Below, in pieces: positions 1-9,900 of a DNA stretch of 64,000 nucleotides. Made by a program: the position numbers and the translations under genes. The stretch is from Dyadobacter sp. CY356 (GTDB lineage: Bacteria > Bacteroidota > Bacteroidia > Cytophagales > Spirosomataceae), in the NCBI RefSeq assembly GCF_021440195.1, contig NZ_JAJTSZ010000003.1:496001-560000 (forward strand), read 5' to 3'. The notes below the pieces were generated by a model that was not told the DNA's origin, did not search any database, and saw only the letters and a program-made list of their open reading frames with translations. Positions within the stretch are counted from its first letter, which is position 1; every line of letters starts with the position of its first letter.

Positions 1-1383
1 ATCTCTGCCGGCCTGTTTCGAAATATATCCCTCAATCTGAGCAGCTTCAACAGTTTGATGGTAGAATGTTTTATTCAGCCCGCGTAAGATCTGTCTCCAT
101 TTTTCATCATCATTGACAACCTGACGCAGCGTATGCAGAATATTTCCACCCTTGTAATACATATCTCTCGACCCGGATTCGTTCACGCCATAAGGCCCGA
201 CGATCGGAATGTCATTGGCAATCAGGGCGCGGGTTCCGATAACGTAATCTGCACCAGCTTCTTTGCCAAAATAATATTCCGTGTAAAGGTTTTCAGAGTA
301 ATTCGTAAAACTCTCATGAATCCACATATCGGCCGCGTCTTTGTAGGTAATGTTGTTGGCAAACCATTCATGACCGCTTTCGTGAATAATGATAAAATCC
401 CACTTCAAACCCCAGCCCGTTTTTGAAAGATCGCGCCCCAGATAGCCCATTTGATATCCGTTACCATAAGTAACTGAACTTTGGTGTTCCATGCCCAGAT
501 AAGGTACTTCAACCAATTTATAGCCATCTTCGTAAAAAGGATAAGGTCCAAACCAGTGTTCAAAAGCTTTCAGCATTTGATTCGCCTGTTTAAACTGGAC
601 TTTTGCTTTTTCAAGATTCTGTGGTAAAACATAAAAACTTAGCGGCAGGTCGCCTTTTTCTCCTTTATAAGTTTCCTTCCAACTTACATAATCTGCGACA
701 TTCATATTGACGCCATAATTATTGATCGGATTAACAACAGCCCAGTTAAATGTGTGCGTATCATCATTATTTTCAACCACACTGCGGAGTTTTCCGTTGG
801 ATACATCCGTCAATCCTTTTGGCACCGTAATACTCACCATCATACTGTCGGGCTCATCATACATATGATCTTTACAAGGCCACCACACACTTGCCCCAAG
901 TCCCTGGCAGGAAGTTGAAATTACTGTATTTCCCTTTCCATCAGGTACCCATTGCACGCCGCCATCCCATGGCGGACGTTTTGCCAAACGCGGTTTTCCC
1001 GAATAAAATACTTCAAGAGACTCAGATTTCCCCTTTTCCTGTTTTTTGGTCAAAGTGATAAAAAAAGCATTCCCATCTCTTTTGTAGGTTAAAGTCTGGC
1101 CATCCTGGACTACTTTTTCAATTTTCAAGGGTTCCTGCAAATCAATTTGTATAACCTGATTTGGCTTTAAAACTTTATAATTGATAAGCGTGCTGCCTGT
1201 AAGCGTGCTGTCTTTTGCATTTGGCTTTACGTTTAAATGGTAGTAGGTCAAATCCCACCATGAGCGCTCTGGCGTTATGGAGCCGCGTAAAGTATCTGCG
1301 TGGGTGAAAACAGTTTGTTTTTTTTGTGCAAAAGCAAAAAAAGGAGTTACTACCAAACAAAAAGAAAGGAGTTTTTTAAACAT
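1..1383 (-). CDS. M1 family metallopeptidase (aminopeptidase N-like), C-terminus outside window
   Basis: Secreted zinc aminopeptidase of the gluzincin M1 family, read on the minus strand from ATG at 1383 and open to the window edge, so only about the first 461 residues are visible. The start gives a signal peptide (MFKKLLSFCLVVTPFFAFAQ). The zinc site is complete: HESGHEW with His334, Glu335 and His338, followed 19 residues after His338 by Glu357 in HESFTNYSE. The exopeptidase-type motif GMEHQ (the family's GxMEN position) lies upstream of it. The N-terminal beta-domain precedes the catalytic domain in the usual order. The role is presumably periplasmic or surface peptide degradation. The product is sure at family level; substrate specificity is not visible. 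The downstream gene is not in the window; the kelch gene lies 42 bp upstream on the same strand. Confidence 0.93.
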   Translation of the reverse strand, partial: MFKKLLSFCLVVTPFFAFAQKKQTVFTHADTLRGSITPERSWWDLTYYHLNVKPNAKDSTLTGSTLINYKVLKPNQVIQIDLQEPLKIEKVVQDGQTLTYKRDGNAFFITLTKKQEKGKSESLEVFYSGKPRLAKRPPWDGGVQWVPDGKGNTVISTSCQGLGASVWWPCKDHMYDEPDSMMVSITVPKGLTDVSNGKLRSVVENNDDTHTFNWAVVNPINNYGVNMNVADYVSWKETYKGEKGDLPLSFYVLPQNLEKAKVQFKQANQMLKAFEHWFGPYPFYEDGYKLVEVPYLGMEHQSSVTYGNGYQMGYLGRDLSKTGWGLKWDFIIIHESGHEWFANNITYKDAADMWIHESFTNYSENLYTEYYFGKEAGADYVIGTRALIANDIPIVGPYGVNESGSRDMYYKGGNILHTLRQVVNDDEKWRQILRGLNKTFYHQTVEAAQIEGYISKQAGRD

Positions 1384-1425
1384 TACAATGTAGGATTTAT
1401 GAAACAGGAAGTGAAATTATATGGG

Positions 1426-2406
1426 TCAATCTTCTAAAACTTCCAGCGTGTTTAAGTCCGGTCCGCCACCACGGTTGCCAGAACCAGCTGCGATGTAAAC
1501 TTTTTTATGCATGGTAACCGCCTGCGTACCATGTCTGCCCTGAAGCAGGGACGGGTACTTTTCCCACTTTTGGGTATGCGTGTTAAATGCTTCAACTTCG
1601 TTATGCGCTTCCACATGCGCATCGCTTTCTCCCCCGATAAATAGTACTTTATGCCCTAAAACTACGGTCGTATTTCCGGCACGTTTGGTCGGAATATTAT
1701 TGGATGGATCGAGTGTTTCCCATTTGCCGGTTTTGAAATCATACACATCCATTTCGGCAATGGTGGTATTGAGTACCTGATTAATTCTGGCAGTTGAAAG
1801 TCGCCCACCGGCTACGTAAAGTTTGTTATCTACAACGGCAACCTGTATATGATCCCTTTTTCTTGGCGCATCAGGCAACTGTTTCCATGTGTTCGTAGCC
1901 GGATCATATTCATCAAACCATGCAACCTGGCCGTCCCAGTGACCATCCTGAATACCACAAATCACATAGATCTTATCATTCAACACAAAAGCACCAGCGG
2001 CTCCGCGTCTTCTGTTTTCCGGAATTTCCGGACCTTTGCGCCATTCATTTTTATCCGGATTGAAAATATAAATATTGGGAATTGGTGTTTCATGGGGATA
2101 TCCGCCTGTGAAAGCACCAAGGACATAGATCTCGCCATGAAACGAAACCGCCTGAAAATGGCTCATTTCGAGAGGTGTCTGGCTCAGGCTGACCCAGGTA
2201 TTTTTCTTCGGGTCATATTCATCCACCGATTTAATATCCCGTCCACCAACCAGATAAAGTTTTCCGTTGGCTTGTGCCATGGCATTTTCCAATCTTTTAA
2301 CCGGAAGATTTTCAGGCTCAACAGCTTTCCACATTTGCGCAGAAACGGGGAAGGCCAATGTATTGATGGCTGCAAAAAGAATTACAATTCTGTGTAGTAG
2401 GCTCAT
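1426..2406 (-). CDS. secreted kelch-repeat beta-propeller protein
   Basis: A 326-residue exported protein with signal peptide ending near residue 23 (FPVSAQ). The mature part is built of about six kelch repeats of roughly 50 residues, each with a Gly-Gly pair followed by a spaced Tyr and Trp; examples are KLYLVGGRD, KIYVICGIQD, KLYVAGGR and KVLFIGGESD. This predicts a single six-bladed propeller that fills the whole protein, with no extra catalytic domain. Kelch propellers bind carbohydrate or protein, or act as sialate mutarotases (NanM) in other bacteria; I see nothing that decides between these. It is on the same strand as the M1 peptidase (42 bp) and downstream of the GH144 genes across a 141-bp gap containing a near-perfect palindrome, so co-transcription with the PUL is uncertain. 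Confidence 0.85.
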   Translation of the reverse strand: MSLLHRIVILFAAINTLAFPVSAQMWKAVEPENLPVKRLENAMAQANGKLYLVGGRDIKSVDEYDPKKNTWVSLSQTPLEMSHFQAVSFHGEIYVLGAFTGGYPHETPIPNIYIFNPDKNEWRKGPEIPENRRRGAAGAFVLNDKIYVICGIQDGHWDGQVAWFDEYDPATNTWKQLPDAPRKRDHIQVAVVDNKLYVAGGRLSTARINQVLNTTIAEMDVYDFKTGKWETLDPSNNIPTKRAGNTTVVLGHKVLFIGGESDAHVEAHNEVEAFNTHTQKWEKYPSLLQGRHGTQAVTMHKKVYIAAGSGNRGGGPDLNTLEVLED

Positions 2407-2428
2407 AATAAATTGTATCGGGTTAGGA

Positions 2429-2459
2429 AGCGTTTACGGAATTTAATTCCATAAACGCT
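2429..2459. repeat. near-perfect palindrome between GH144 and kelch genes
   Basis: Two 15-base arms (2429-2443 and 2445-2459) separated by one base, complementary except for one position that would be a G-U pair in RNA. It lies 23 bp upstream of the kelch start and 88 bp after the GH144 stop (minus-strand order). There is no clear T-run, so either a terminator of the GH144 transcript or an operator for the kelch gene is possible. Confidence 0.5.
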
Positions 2460-2547
2460 CTTAAATGCCATCAAGGTACAATTTATTTTATTATTTCTAA
2501 AAGCGGTTAACAGCTTTCAATTGTTGTGAATTTTAGCCAATAAACAG

Positions 2548-3927
2548 TTAATTTTTGCTGATTGTTTTCAAAGCCGGACTTTCGAAATTTAACTTCTTTA
2601 AACCATTTTGTACATCCGGGCTGCTCATGAATAATTTCCATAACAATCCCGTCCGGTAGTTTTCGATCATGACAACAATCGGCCCCTGATCAATCGCCAG
2701 ATGTGACTTTGCATACCAGTTTTGCGACTCATTAAAGGCATCCGTAAATCCGTACTCACTCCAGATTTTATCACCCAGATCATCATAAAAATGTCTCAGT
2801 GCCTTCATCGATTGCTGCGGTGCATATGGAAAAGAAGATAGGGCGGCGGTTGGGGTTATCGTACCAAAATCATTGGTTGGAGAAAAAGCATTGTATCCAT
2901 TGTAAGTATCACTGGCCGTTAATCCCCAGCTGTTTTCACCATAACCTTTAAATTTCCCGGGATTGGCAACGCAATGTTTGTAGTTGATCATAGTATGATT
3001 CACATTTTGCTCCCAGTAATCAGCATACTGATCTTTCAGTTTTCGTGGATCCAGTCCTAAAAAAGAATAATGTGCAAAGAACAATGGACCGCCAAAATCA
3101 AATCCTAATGGAAGTTTTATGCCATAAAATTCTTTGCCGTTTTTGAAATGATCACTTTGCGCCCAGCATTTATTGTAGACCTGGGCAGTAATCGGATAAC
3201 GCGGCGACGACGCCGCCATGATGTAAGTAATAAGCGTTTCGTTATACCCACGCAATTCAAAATTCATCGCCCAGCCATTATTCGGGCTCCAATGCCAGAA
3301 CAACTGATCCGGGTTTCCTCTTGTATACCAATCCCATTCTGCCTCTTCCCAGATCCACGTAATCCGGTTTCTTAAATCTCTTTCTGTATCATTTTCTCCC
3401 TGAAAATATTGTTTGGCACAAATCAGACCCTGGAACAAAAATGAAGATTCCACAAGATCTCCTCCGTCATCTTTTCTTCCGAAAGGAATAATCTTTCCGG
3501 TTCCTCCATTCAGCCAATGCGGGAAAATGCCATGGTAATGATCCGCTTTGGAAAGAAATTTGACCATTTTCAATAGTCGGTTTGATACCGAATCTCTCGG
3601 TACCCAGCCGCGTTCTGCTGCAACGATCATAGCCATAATACCAAATCCGGTTCCGCCTGTGGTAACAACTTCATCACCATAATCAAATGCGATGTTGCTT
3701 CTTTCCCTGGCCATACCACTTACCGGATGTCCAAAATCCCAGAAATATCTGAAAGTTTGTTTTTGAACCAGTTCAAGTAAGGCGGTATCTGACAAGTTTT
3801 TCAGGCGATTGACCGGATTGAAAACTGCCGGAGTGGTAGTTGCCTTTGTTTTTTTCTTTTGAGCCATGCTATGCTCTGGCATAAGCAGACTGCATAAAAT
3901 GCCTAGTGACAGGAGTATCAATTTCAT
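2548..3927 (-). CDS. GH144-like 'glucoamylase' family glycoside hydrolase (copy 1)
   Basis: A 459-residue secreted protein of the glucoamylase-domain family (Pfam Glycoamylase, PF10091), which CAZy places in GH144 (endo-beta-1,2-glucanases and sophorose-releasing enzymes of Chitinophaga and Parabacteroides). The signal peptide ends near residue 22 (HSMAQ). Family landmarks are FRYFWDFGHPVSGMARER (about 50-70), VTTGGTGFGIMAMIVAAERG, FPHWLNGGTGKIIPF, DDGGDLVESSFLFQGL, FWHWSPNNGWAMNF, GYNETLITYIMAASSP and the C-terminal AIDQGPIVVMIENYRTG. The Trp- and acid-rich (alpha/alpha)-barrel signature covers the full length expected for the family. It is a paralogue of the next gene upstream and follows it by 60 bp, so they are very probably one operon with SusCD. 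Substrate assignment to beta-1,2-glucan is inference from family knowledge. Confidence 0.88.
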   Translation of the reverse strand: MKLILLSLGILCSLLMPEHSMAQKKKTKATTTPAVFNPVNRLKNLSDTALLELVQKQTFRYFWDFGHPVSGMARERSNIAFDYGDEVVTTGGTGFGIMAMIVAAERGWVPRDSVSNRLLKMVKFLSKADHYHGIFPHWLNGGTGKIIPFGRKDDGGDLVESSFLFQGLICAKQYFQGENDTERDLRNRITWIWEEAEWDWYTRGNPDQLFWHWSPNNGWAMNFELRGYNETLITYIMAASSPRYPITAQVYNKCWAQSDHFKNGKEFYGIKLPLGFDFGGPLFFAHYSFLGLDPRKLKDQYADYWEQNVNHTMINYKHCVANPGKFKGYGENSWGLTASDTYNGYNAFSPTNDFGTITPTAALSSFPYAPQQSMKALRHFYDDLGDKIWSEYGFTDAFNESQNWYAKSHLAIDQGPIVVMIENYRTGLLWKLFMSSPDVQNGLKKLNFESPALKTISKN

Positions 3928-3987
3928 AGTAATTCTTTTTTTATTGAGGTAGTTGAATCGTTATTCATTTCAACTTATATAAGTCGA

Positions 3988-5340
3988 TTATAAATTCGGG
4001 CTCTGAAAGCCCAGATTTTTCATCCCGGTTTTAATTTCAGGAGCACTCATAAATAATTTCCAGGGAAGGCCGCTGCGGTGATTTTCAATCATAATAATGA
4101 TCGGTCCCTGGTCAATCGCCAGATAGGAAGTCGCATACCAGGGAGTTTGTAAAGAAAAAGCATCATAAAATCCATAATCTCCCCAAAGCTTGTCGCCCAG
4201 TTTGTAATAGAAAAACTTCAATGCTTTCATCGATTCCGTGGGGGTGTATGGAAATGCTGATAAAGCCGCGGTAGGGGCAATAACGCCTTTGTCGCTGGTG
4301 GGAGAATTTGCATTATATCCATCAGGAATATCGCTGGCCGTTAATCCCCAGCAGAGTTCACTATATCCGTTATATTTTAATGGATTGGTTTTGCAATAAT
4401 TGTAATTGATTAAAGTATGGTTCTGATTTTGTGTCAGATAATTCGTGTATTTATCGGTAAGATCGGTTGGGTTGATACCCAGGAAGGAATATTGAGAGAT
4501 AAATAACGGGCCGCCATAAGCCGTTCCCAGCGGTAATGTGATACCATAATAACTGTTGCCGTTTTTAAAAGACCCATTACCAGTCCAGCCGTTTTCATAA
4601 ACGACATTTGGAATGGCGTGTGTTGGCGAAGATGCCGCCAGTGCATACGTTATCAGACATTCGTTCCAGCCTTTGATCGGCAAATTCATATCCCAGTTAT
4701 AATTCGGGCTCCAATGCCAGTACAGCACGTTTTCATTATTTTTCCTGAACCAATCCCATTCTACCGCATACCAGATTGCGTTGATGTCATTTCTTAATGC
4801 AGTTTCAGCTGCATCGTTTCCGTCAAAATATTGGCGTACAGTCAAAAGTCCCTGAATCAAATAAGAAGTTTCAACGAGATCTGCCCCGTCATCTTTCGCA
4901 CTGAAAGGAACTACCGCTCCCGTTGCCCCATTCAGCCAATGCGGAAATGCGCCGTGAAACTTTTGAGCTGTCGTTTTTAAGAAACCAACAATTTTCTGCG
5001 TTCTTTCCAGTCCTTGCGCTCTGGTTATAAATTCTCTTTCGATTGCAATCGGAATTGTCATGATGCCAAAACCGCTACCACCCGAGGTAACCACATCACC
5101 GGAAGTATTTCTTTCTCTTGCCAAACCGCTGACCGGGTGTCCAAAATCCCAGAAATATTTGAAAGTTTGCTTTTGTACCAAAGTCAAAAGTGCTTCGTCG
5201 GATATGATTGGGAATTTATCAGTTGAATCAATCTGGAAAGTTACCGGCGCGATAACCTCCGGCGCTTTTACATCATCACTTTTGCAGGCAAAAGTAAAAA
5301 CTGCAAGGAGCAGCAGGAATATGGGAAAACAATTTTTCAA
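3988..5340 (-). CDS. GH144-like 'glucoamylase' family lipoprotein (copy 2)
   Basis: A 450-residue paralogue of the preceding entry, collinear over its whole length: FKYFWDFGHPVSGLARER, VVTSGGSGFGIMTIPIAIER, FPHWLNGATGAVVPF, DDGADLVETSYLIQGL, YWHWSPNYNWDMN, GWNECLITYALAASSP and AIDQGPIIIMIENHRSG. It differs in having a lipobox (LAVFTFAC, Cys19), so it is expected on the outer membrane or cell surface, while copy 1 has a plain signal peptide. Such pairing would suit a surface endo-acting enzyme feeding SusCD plus a periplasmic enzyme, by analogy with other PULs. It lies 133 bp downstream of susD with a nested hairpin between, which may set expression relative to the transporter. The family call is firm; cellular locations are predictions from the leaders. 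Confidence 0.9.
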   Translation of the reverse strand: MKNCFPIFLLLLAVFTFACKSDDVKAPEVIAPVTFQIDSTDKFPIISDEALLTLVQKQTFKYFWDFGHPVSGLARERNTSGDVVTSGGSGFGIMTIPIAIEREFITRAQGLERTQKIVGFLKTTAQKFHGAFPHWLNGATGAVVPFSAKDDGADLVETSYLIQGLLTVRQYFDGNDAAETALRNDINAIWYAVEWDWFRKNNENVLYWHWSPNYNWDMNLPIKGWNECLITYALAASSPTHAIPNVVYENGWTGNGSFKNGNSYYGITLPLGTAYGGPLFISQYSFLGINPTDLTDKYTNYLTQNQNHTLINYNYCKTNPLKYNGYSELCWGLTASDIPDGYNANSPTSDKGVIAPTAALSAFPYTPTESMKALKFFYYKLGDKLWGDYGFYDAFSLQTPWYATSYLAIDQGPIIIMIENHRSGLPWKLFMSAPEIKTGMKNLGFQSPNL

Positions 5341-5392
5341 AATATGAGTTTATATGGATTGGGAAAATGGAACTTCCCTTTGAAGAAAATAA

Positions 5393-5454
5393 AACACCGG
5401 TCAGAAGTTTTAATAATCAGAACCCTGATTTGTTAGCACTTGCAGACCGGTGTT
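5393..5454 (-). terminator. nested hairpin between susD and GH144 gene
   Basis: Perfect 10-bp outer arms at 5393-5402 and 5445-5454 enclose a second small hairpin (5415-5420 with 5425-5430). It sits directly after the susD stop on the minus strand. The flanking T-run is weak, so partial termination or mRNA stabilisation is as likely as full termination. Confidence 0.5.
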
Positions 5455-5473
5455 ATTCTTAAATTATAATCAG

Positions 5474-6967
5474 TTAGTATCCTGCATTTTGTGTTAAAAC
5501 ACCACCACTCAAATCAATTTCAGTCTGAGGAACCGGCCAGACTTCATTTTTGCCGGCAGTCCATCCTTTTGGTCCGAAAACAGCAGCTCCTCTTCCCTGG
5601 CGGATGACATCAAAATAACGATCAAACTCCATAGCCAACTCAACCTGACGTTCGTGCCAGATAGCAGTTCTTAAAGCAACTTGTTCTGTTGTGGTAACTT
5701 TTGGAAGAATTGTGGTGCTCGTACCTCTTGCTCTTGCACGGACGATTTCCAATGAAGCCAGTGCCTCGGTAGTTTTTCCTAATTCGTTAGCTGCCTCAGC
5801 ATTCATCAACAAAACATCAGCATAACGGATCACACGCACATTTTGCTGCGCTCCTTCATTAAATCCGGAAACGAAAAGACTGAAAGGCACATAAGATTTT
5901 TGGTTATACATAGGATTGTCGCCCACTGTTGGAATGAAATCACCTTCCGGTGTTGTTTCACCACGGAAAATAATGGTCGCGTCTCTTCTTGGATCTCCCG
6001 TTTCGTATGCATCAGCCAATGCCTGCGTAGGAACATTAAAGCCCCAGCCACCACCTACAACACCACGTACTCCCTGAACCTGTGAGTACTGAGAATTGGA
6101 AGCGTCGGCATTGTCAAGTACCAACTCGTTTTGTATTTCAAAAACAGATTCAGAAGAATTTTCATTGGCAATTCTGAATAACTGCTCATAGTTGGCAACC
6201 AGTTTATATTGACCTGAGGCAATTACCTGTGTTGTCAGATCATATACCTGCTGCCATTTTTTCTCGTACATCGAAACTTTTGCATGCAGGGATAAAGCCG
6301 CTCCCTTGGTAACACGGCCCAGATCTGCTGTTCCATAACTTGCCGGAAGCACAGCAGCCGCCTCTGTCAGATCTTTTTCAATTACTGTGTATACCTCCGC
6401 TTTTGGTGTTCTTGGAATGTTGTATTCTGAGTTATCGGCCGGTACTTTTAACCGAAGAGGAACATCGCCAAACGCACGAACCAAACGGAAATAAGAATAA
6501 GCGCGAATGAATTTTGCTTCTGCCAGATATCTCTCTTTCAATGCGGCTGTCATTTCAATCGCCGGAATATTATCTAAAACCTGATTGGCATAGTTAATAT
6601 TTTTATATTGAGCAGACCAGAATGCACCCAGCTGACCATCCGTCGAACCTACTGAAAAGTTGTCGTACGTATTCAAAAAAGTTGCATCGGATGCGGAACT
6701 TCCTTTTTCAGTTTCATCTGAACCTAAGCTTTCAACCGCTACGGATCCAAAAGCAATGTTGTCGAAACTTCGCAAATTGGCATACATCGCATTGACAGCT
6801 TTGGTTGCATCGCTTTCATTTACCCAGAAAACATCACCTGCCTGCTTGCCTTGCGGATCGGTATCCAGGAAACTATCCTGGCATGCAACCGGGAAAAGCA
6901 ACATGGAAGTGAGCCCTGCGTAGAGCCCAATCCGTTTAAAATTTATTTTAAAATCTATATTGTTCAT
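5474..6967 (-). CDS. RagB/SusD family nutrient-binding outer-membrane lipoprotein
   Basis: Surface glycan-binding lipoprotein of 497 residues that forms the lid of the SusC barrel. The leader carries a lipobox ending at Cys29 (MLLFPVACQDSFLDTDP), and the residues after it are the typical SusD start. An N-terminal SusD-like/TPR region (YLAEAKFIRAYSYFRLVRAFGDVPL) is followed by the RagB/SusD C-terminal domain (IRYADVLLMNAEAANELGK, RARARG, WHERQVELAMEFDRYFDVIRQG) and the usual end VWPVPQTEIDLSGGVLTQN. It starts 13 bp after the susC stop, indicating translational coupling. Full length for the family. The bound ligand cannot be read from the sequence; context suggests beta-glucan. Confidence 0.97.
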   Translation of the reverse strand: MNNIDFKINFKRIGLYAGLTSMLLFPVACQDSFLDTDPQGKQAGDVFWVNESDATKAVNAMYANLRSFDNIAFGSVAVESLGSDETEKGSSASDATFLNTYDNFSVGSTDGQLGAFWSAQYKNINYANQVLDNIPAIEMTAALKERYLAEAKFIRAYSYFRLVRAFGDVPLRLKVPADNSEYNIPRTPKAEVYTVIEKDLTEAAAVLPASYGTADLGRVTKGAALSLHAKVSMYEKKWQQVYDLTTQVIASGQYKLVANYEQLFRIANENSSESVFEIQNELVLDNADASNSQYSQVQGVRGVVGGGWGFNVPTQALADAYETGDPRRDATIIFRGETTPEGDFIPTVGDNPMYNQKSYVPFSLFVSGFNEGAQQNVRVIRYADVLLMNAEAANELGKTTEALASLEIVRARARGTSTTILPKVTTTEQVALRTAIWHERQVELAMEFDRYFDVIRQGRGAAVFGPKGWTAGKNEVWPVPQTEIDLSGGVLTQNAGY

Positions 6968-6980
6968 AGTCGTGATGATC

Positions 6981-9900
6981 TTAGAATGTAATGTTTAAAC
7001 CAAAATTGTAGGTTGCAGACAACGGATAAACGTTGGCATCAATTCCGGCCGTTGTTGGTTTATTATCCGTTGCTCTAACTTCCGGCGAAAGTCCTTTGTA
7101 CTTGAAAAAGTTAAGCGCATTTTGTGCATTGGCATAAACTCTAAGTTTTTTCAATTTCAAACGTTCAGTAACTTTTGTCGGTAGGGTAAATCCTAACTGG
7201 GCATTTCTAACCCGGAAATAACTTCCGCTTTGTACAAAAAATGAGTTAGGAAGATAATTGCTGCCGCCACCAATATTTGCAGAAGGATAAGTATTTGAGG
7301 TTCCTTCTCCATGCCAGCGGTTGTCATAGAAATCTTTTGTGAAGTTTTCATTTCCATAACGCCAGCCCAGGTTTGCATTATAAATGTCAACTTTTGCAAC
7401 ACCCTGGAAATCAAGCGTTAAATCTAGCCATTTATAATTCCAGGTTGTATTGATACCGTACGTATATTTAGGGTTTGGATTACCAATCACTTGTCTGTCC
7501 AATCCTGTAATCGTACCATCAGGCGTTCCGTTAGAACCACTTATATCACGATATTTGAAATCGCCCGGTTTTGCTGTTTTCTGTGCAGATCCGTCAATTT
7601 CAGCCTGGTTCTGGAAAATTCCGTCAACAACATATCCGTAGAATGAACCGATAGGATCACCAACGCGGGTTCTTGTTGCCAGGGCGCCACCTGTAAGACC
7701 TACGCCTCCGGCATAAATCGGGTTAGCACCTGTGGATACAGTAAGAACTTTATTGGTGTTTACACTACCATTGATACCGATACTGTATGACAAATCCTTT
7801 CCGATTTCGTCTCTCCAGCTAATCGCTGCTTCGAATCCTTTGTTTTGAAAATCAGCCTGGTTTCCTAAAATACTTCCCGAAGAAGTTCCTATAGATGCCA
7901 GAACAGGAATATCAAAAATGGCTCTTTCTGTTTTTTTGGTATAATAGTCCAGTTCAACCGAAAGACGGTTTTTTAACATTGATGCTTCCAAACCAATGTC
8001 TGTACCTACACCACGTTCCCAGTAAGTTACCGGAGGAATGATTGAGTTGATGCTTGCGCCTGTATTTACCGCACCGCCAAAAATGGCAGCTAGTGATCCA
8101 CCCGTAGCAACAGTTAAAGTTGACAGGTTTGAAGGAACGGATGCATTACCAATTTTACCCCAGCTTCCGCGAAGTTTAAGGTTATCAAATACTTTCTGGT
8201 TTTGTAAAAACGGTTCATTGCTGATTACCCAGCCGGCACCCACAGAAGGGAAATATCCCCAGCCATTTCCACCCTGATAGAATTTGGATGAACCATCCGC
8301 TCTTAACGATGCATTGATCAGGTAACGGTCAGAGAACGAATAATTAACACGACCAAAATAAGATGAGTAAGTCGCTAAATCACCTTCGTCAGTTACATTT
8401 CTTGAATCTGCATTTCCCAAAGCCAGATACAAATCACCTTCACTTGTATAAGGAACGTCACGTGCAGTAGCGGTCAGCTGATAAGATTGATCATGCTGAG
8501 CCGATTGACCAAGAAGTGCAGTGAAGCTATGTTTCCCGATTTCTTTGGTATAAGTCAATGTATTTTCAAAAATCCAATAACGTGCCTGAGGACGAACAAA
8601 AGTCAGCAAACTATTGGTATTGCGTTGAGCCAGCGTCGCGGCATAAACCGGATTGTAAGTTCTGGTTTCATCCTGGCCATAACGTCCACCAAGGCTTGTG
8701 CGGAATGTGAAATTTTTCAAAAATGACAATTCAGCATACGCATTTGCTGTCAATAATGTTTTTTTGGTAACCTGGTTGAAAACATCAACCGTAACTTGTG
8801 GATTGAAATTAACGGCATCTCCCAAAAGTAATTTTGAAGGATCACCATAACTTCCATCTGCATTATAAACCGGCACTACCGGAGCAGCTGCATATAACTG
8901 GCGGAAAATTCCACCTGCCTCATCATTTGATTTGCTGAATGCACCAGTTGCAGTATAACCCACTTTCAGATTTTTGGAGATCTGGAAATCGTTCTGGAAA
9001 CGGGCAGTATAACGTTTGAAGTTATTTCTGTCAACAATACCATCCTGTTTCAGGTAACCCAGTGAAAGACCATAAGTAGCTTTATCACTCCCGCCGCTGA
9101 CAGAAATCTGATGGTTTGTAATAAAAGCGTCACGGAGGATTTGTTTGTACCAATCTGTTCCTTCACCATATTGAGATGGATCCAGCAATTGTTTTCCTCC
9201 ATTGATCGCGCTAAGCTCGTTGATCATGGTTGAGTACTCATTGCCGTTAGCCATTTTGATCTGGTTTGTCACTTTTTGAACACCCACATAACCATTGTAA
9301 TCAATCACTGCTTTTCCAGATCTTCCTTTTTTAGTAGTGATCAAAACCACACCATTTGCAGCACGAACCCCATAAATAGACTGGCTTGAAGCATCTTTCA
9401 GGATGTTCATGCTCTCAATATCATTGGAGTTAAGAAAACTGATATCGTCAAACCAAACGCCGTCCACTACATAAAGCGGGTTAGGGCTACCATAAGCAGT
9501 ACCTACACCACGAATACGGATTTGCGGTGCTTCACCTGGTTTACCGGAATTGTTGATCTGTACACCGGCAACTTTTCCCTGTAAACCGCTGACAGGGTTA
9601 ATTGAAGATTGTTTTGATATTTCGCTTCCTTTGATAGAAACCACAGAACCTGTTATATCCAGTTTCTTTTGTGTTCCATAACCTACAATGACCACTTCAT
9701 TCAATGCTCTTGCATCATCCTGAAGTACGATATTAATTACTGAATTAGAACCCACCGGAATTTCCTGTGGTGTCATCCCGATCATGGATACGACCAGGAT
9801 TGATTCAGTAGAAGGAACACTAATAGCGAAATTTCCTTCTAAGTCAGTAGGAACTCCTGTTGTGGTACCTTTAATTAAAACACTTGCACCAGGAAGTGCA

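Noticed and set aside
1849..2397. 182-codon plus-strand open frame antisense to the kelch gene
   Set aside because: The minus-strand kelch protein has a signal peptide and repeats; the antisense frame has none and is a shadow.
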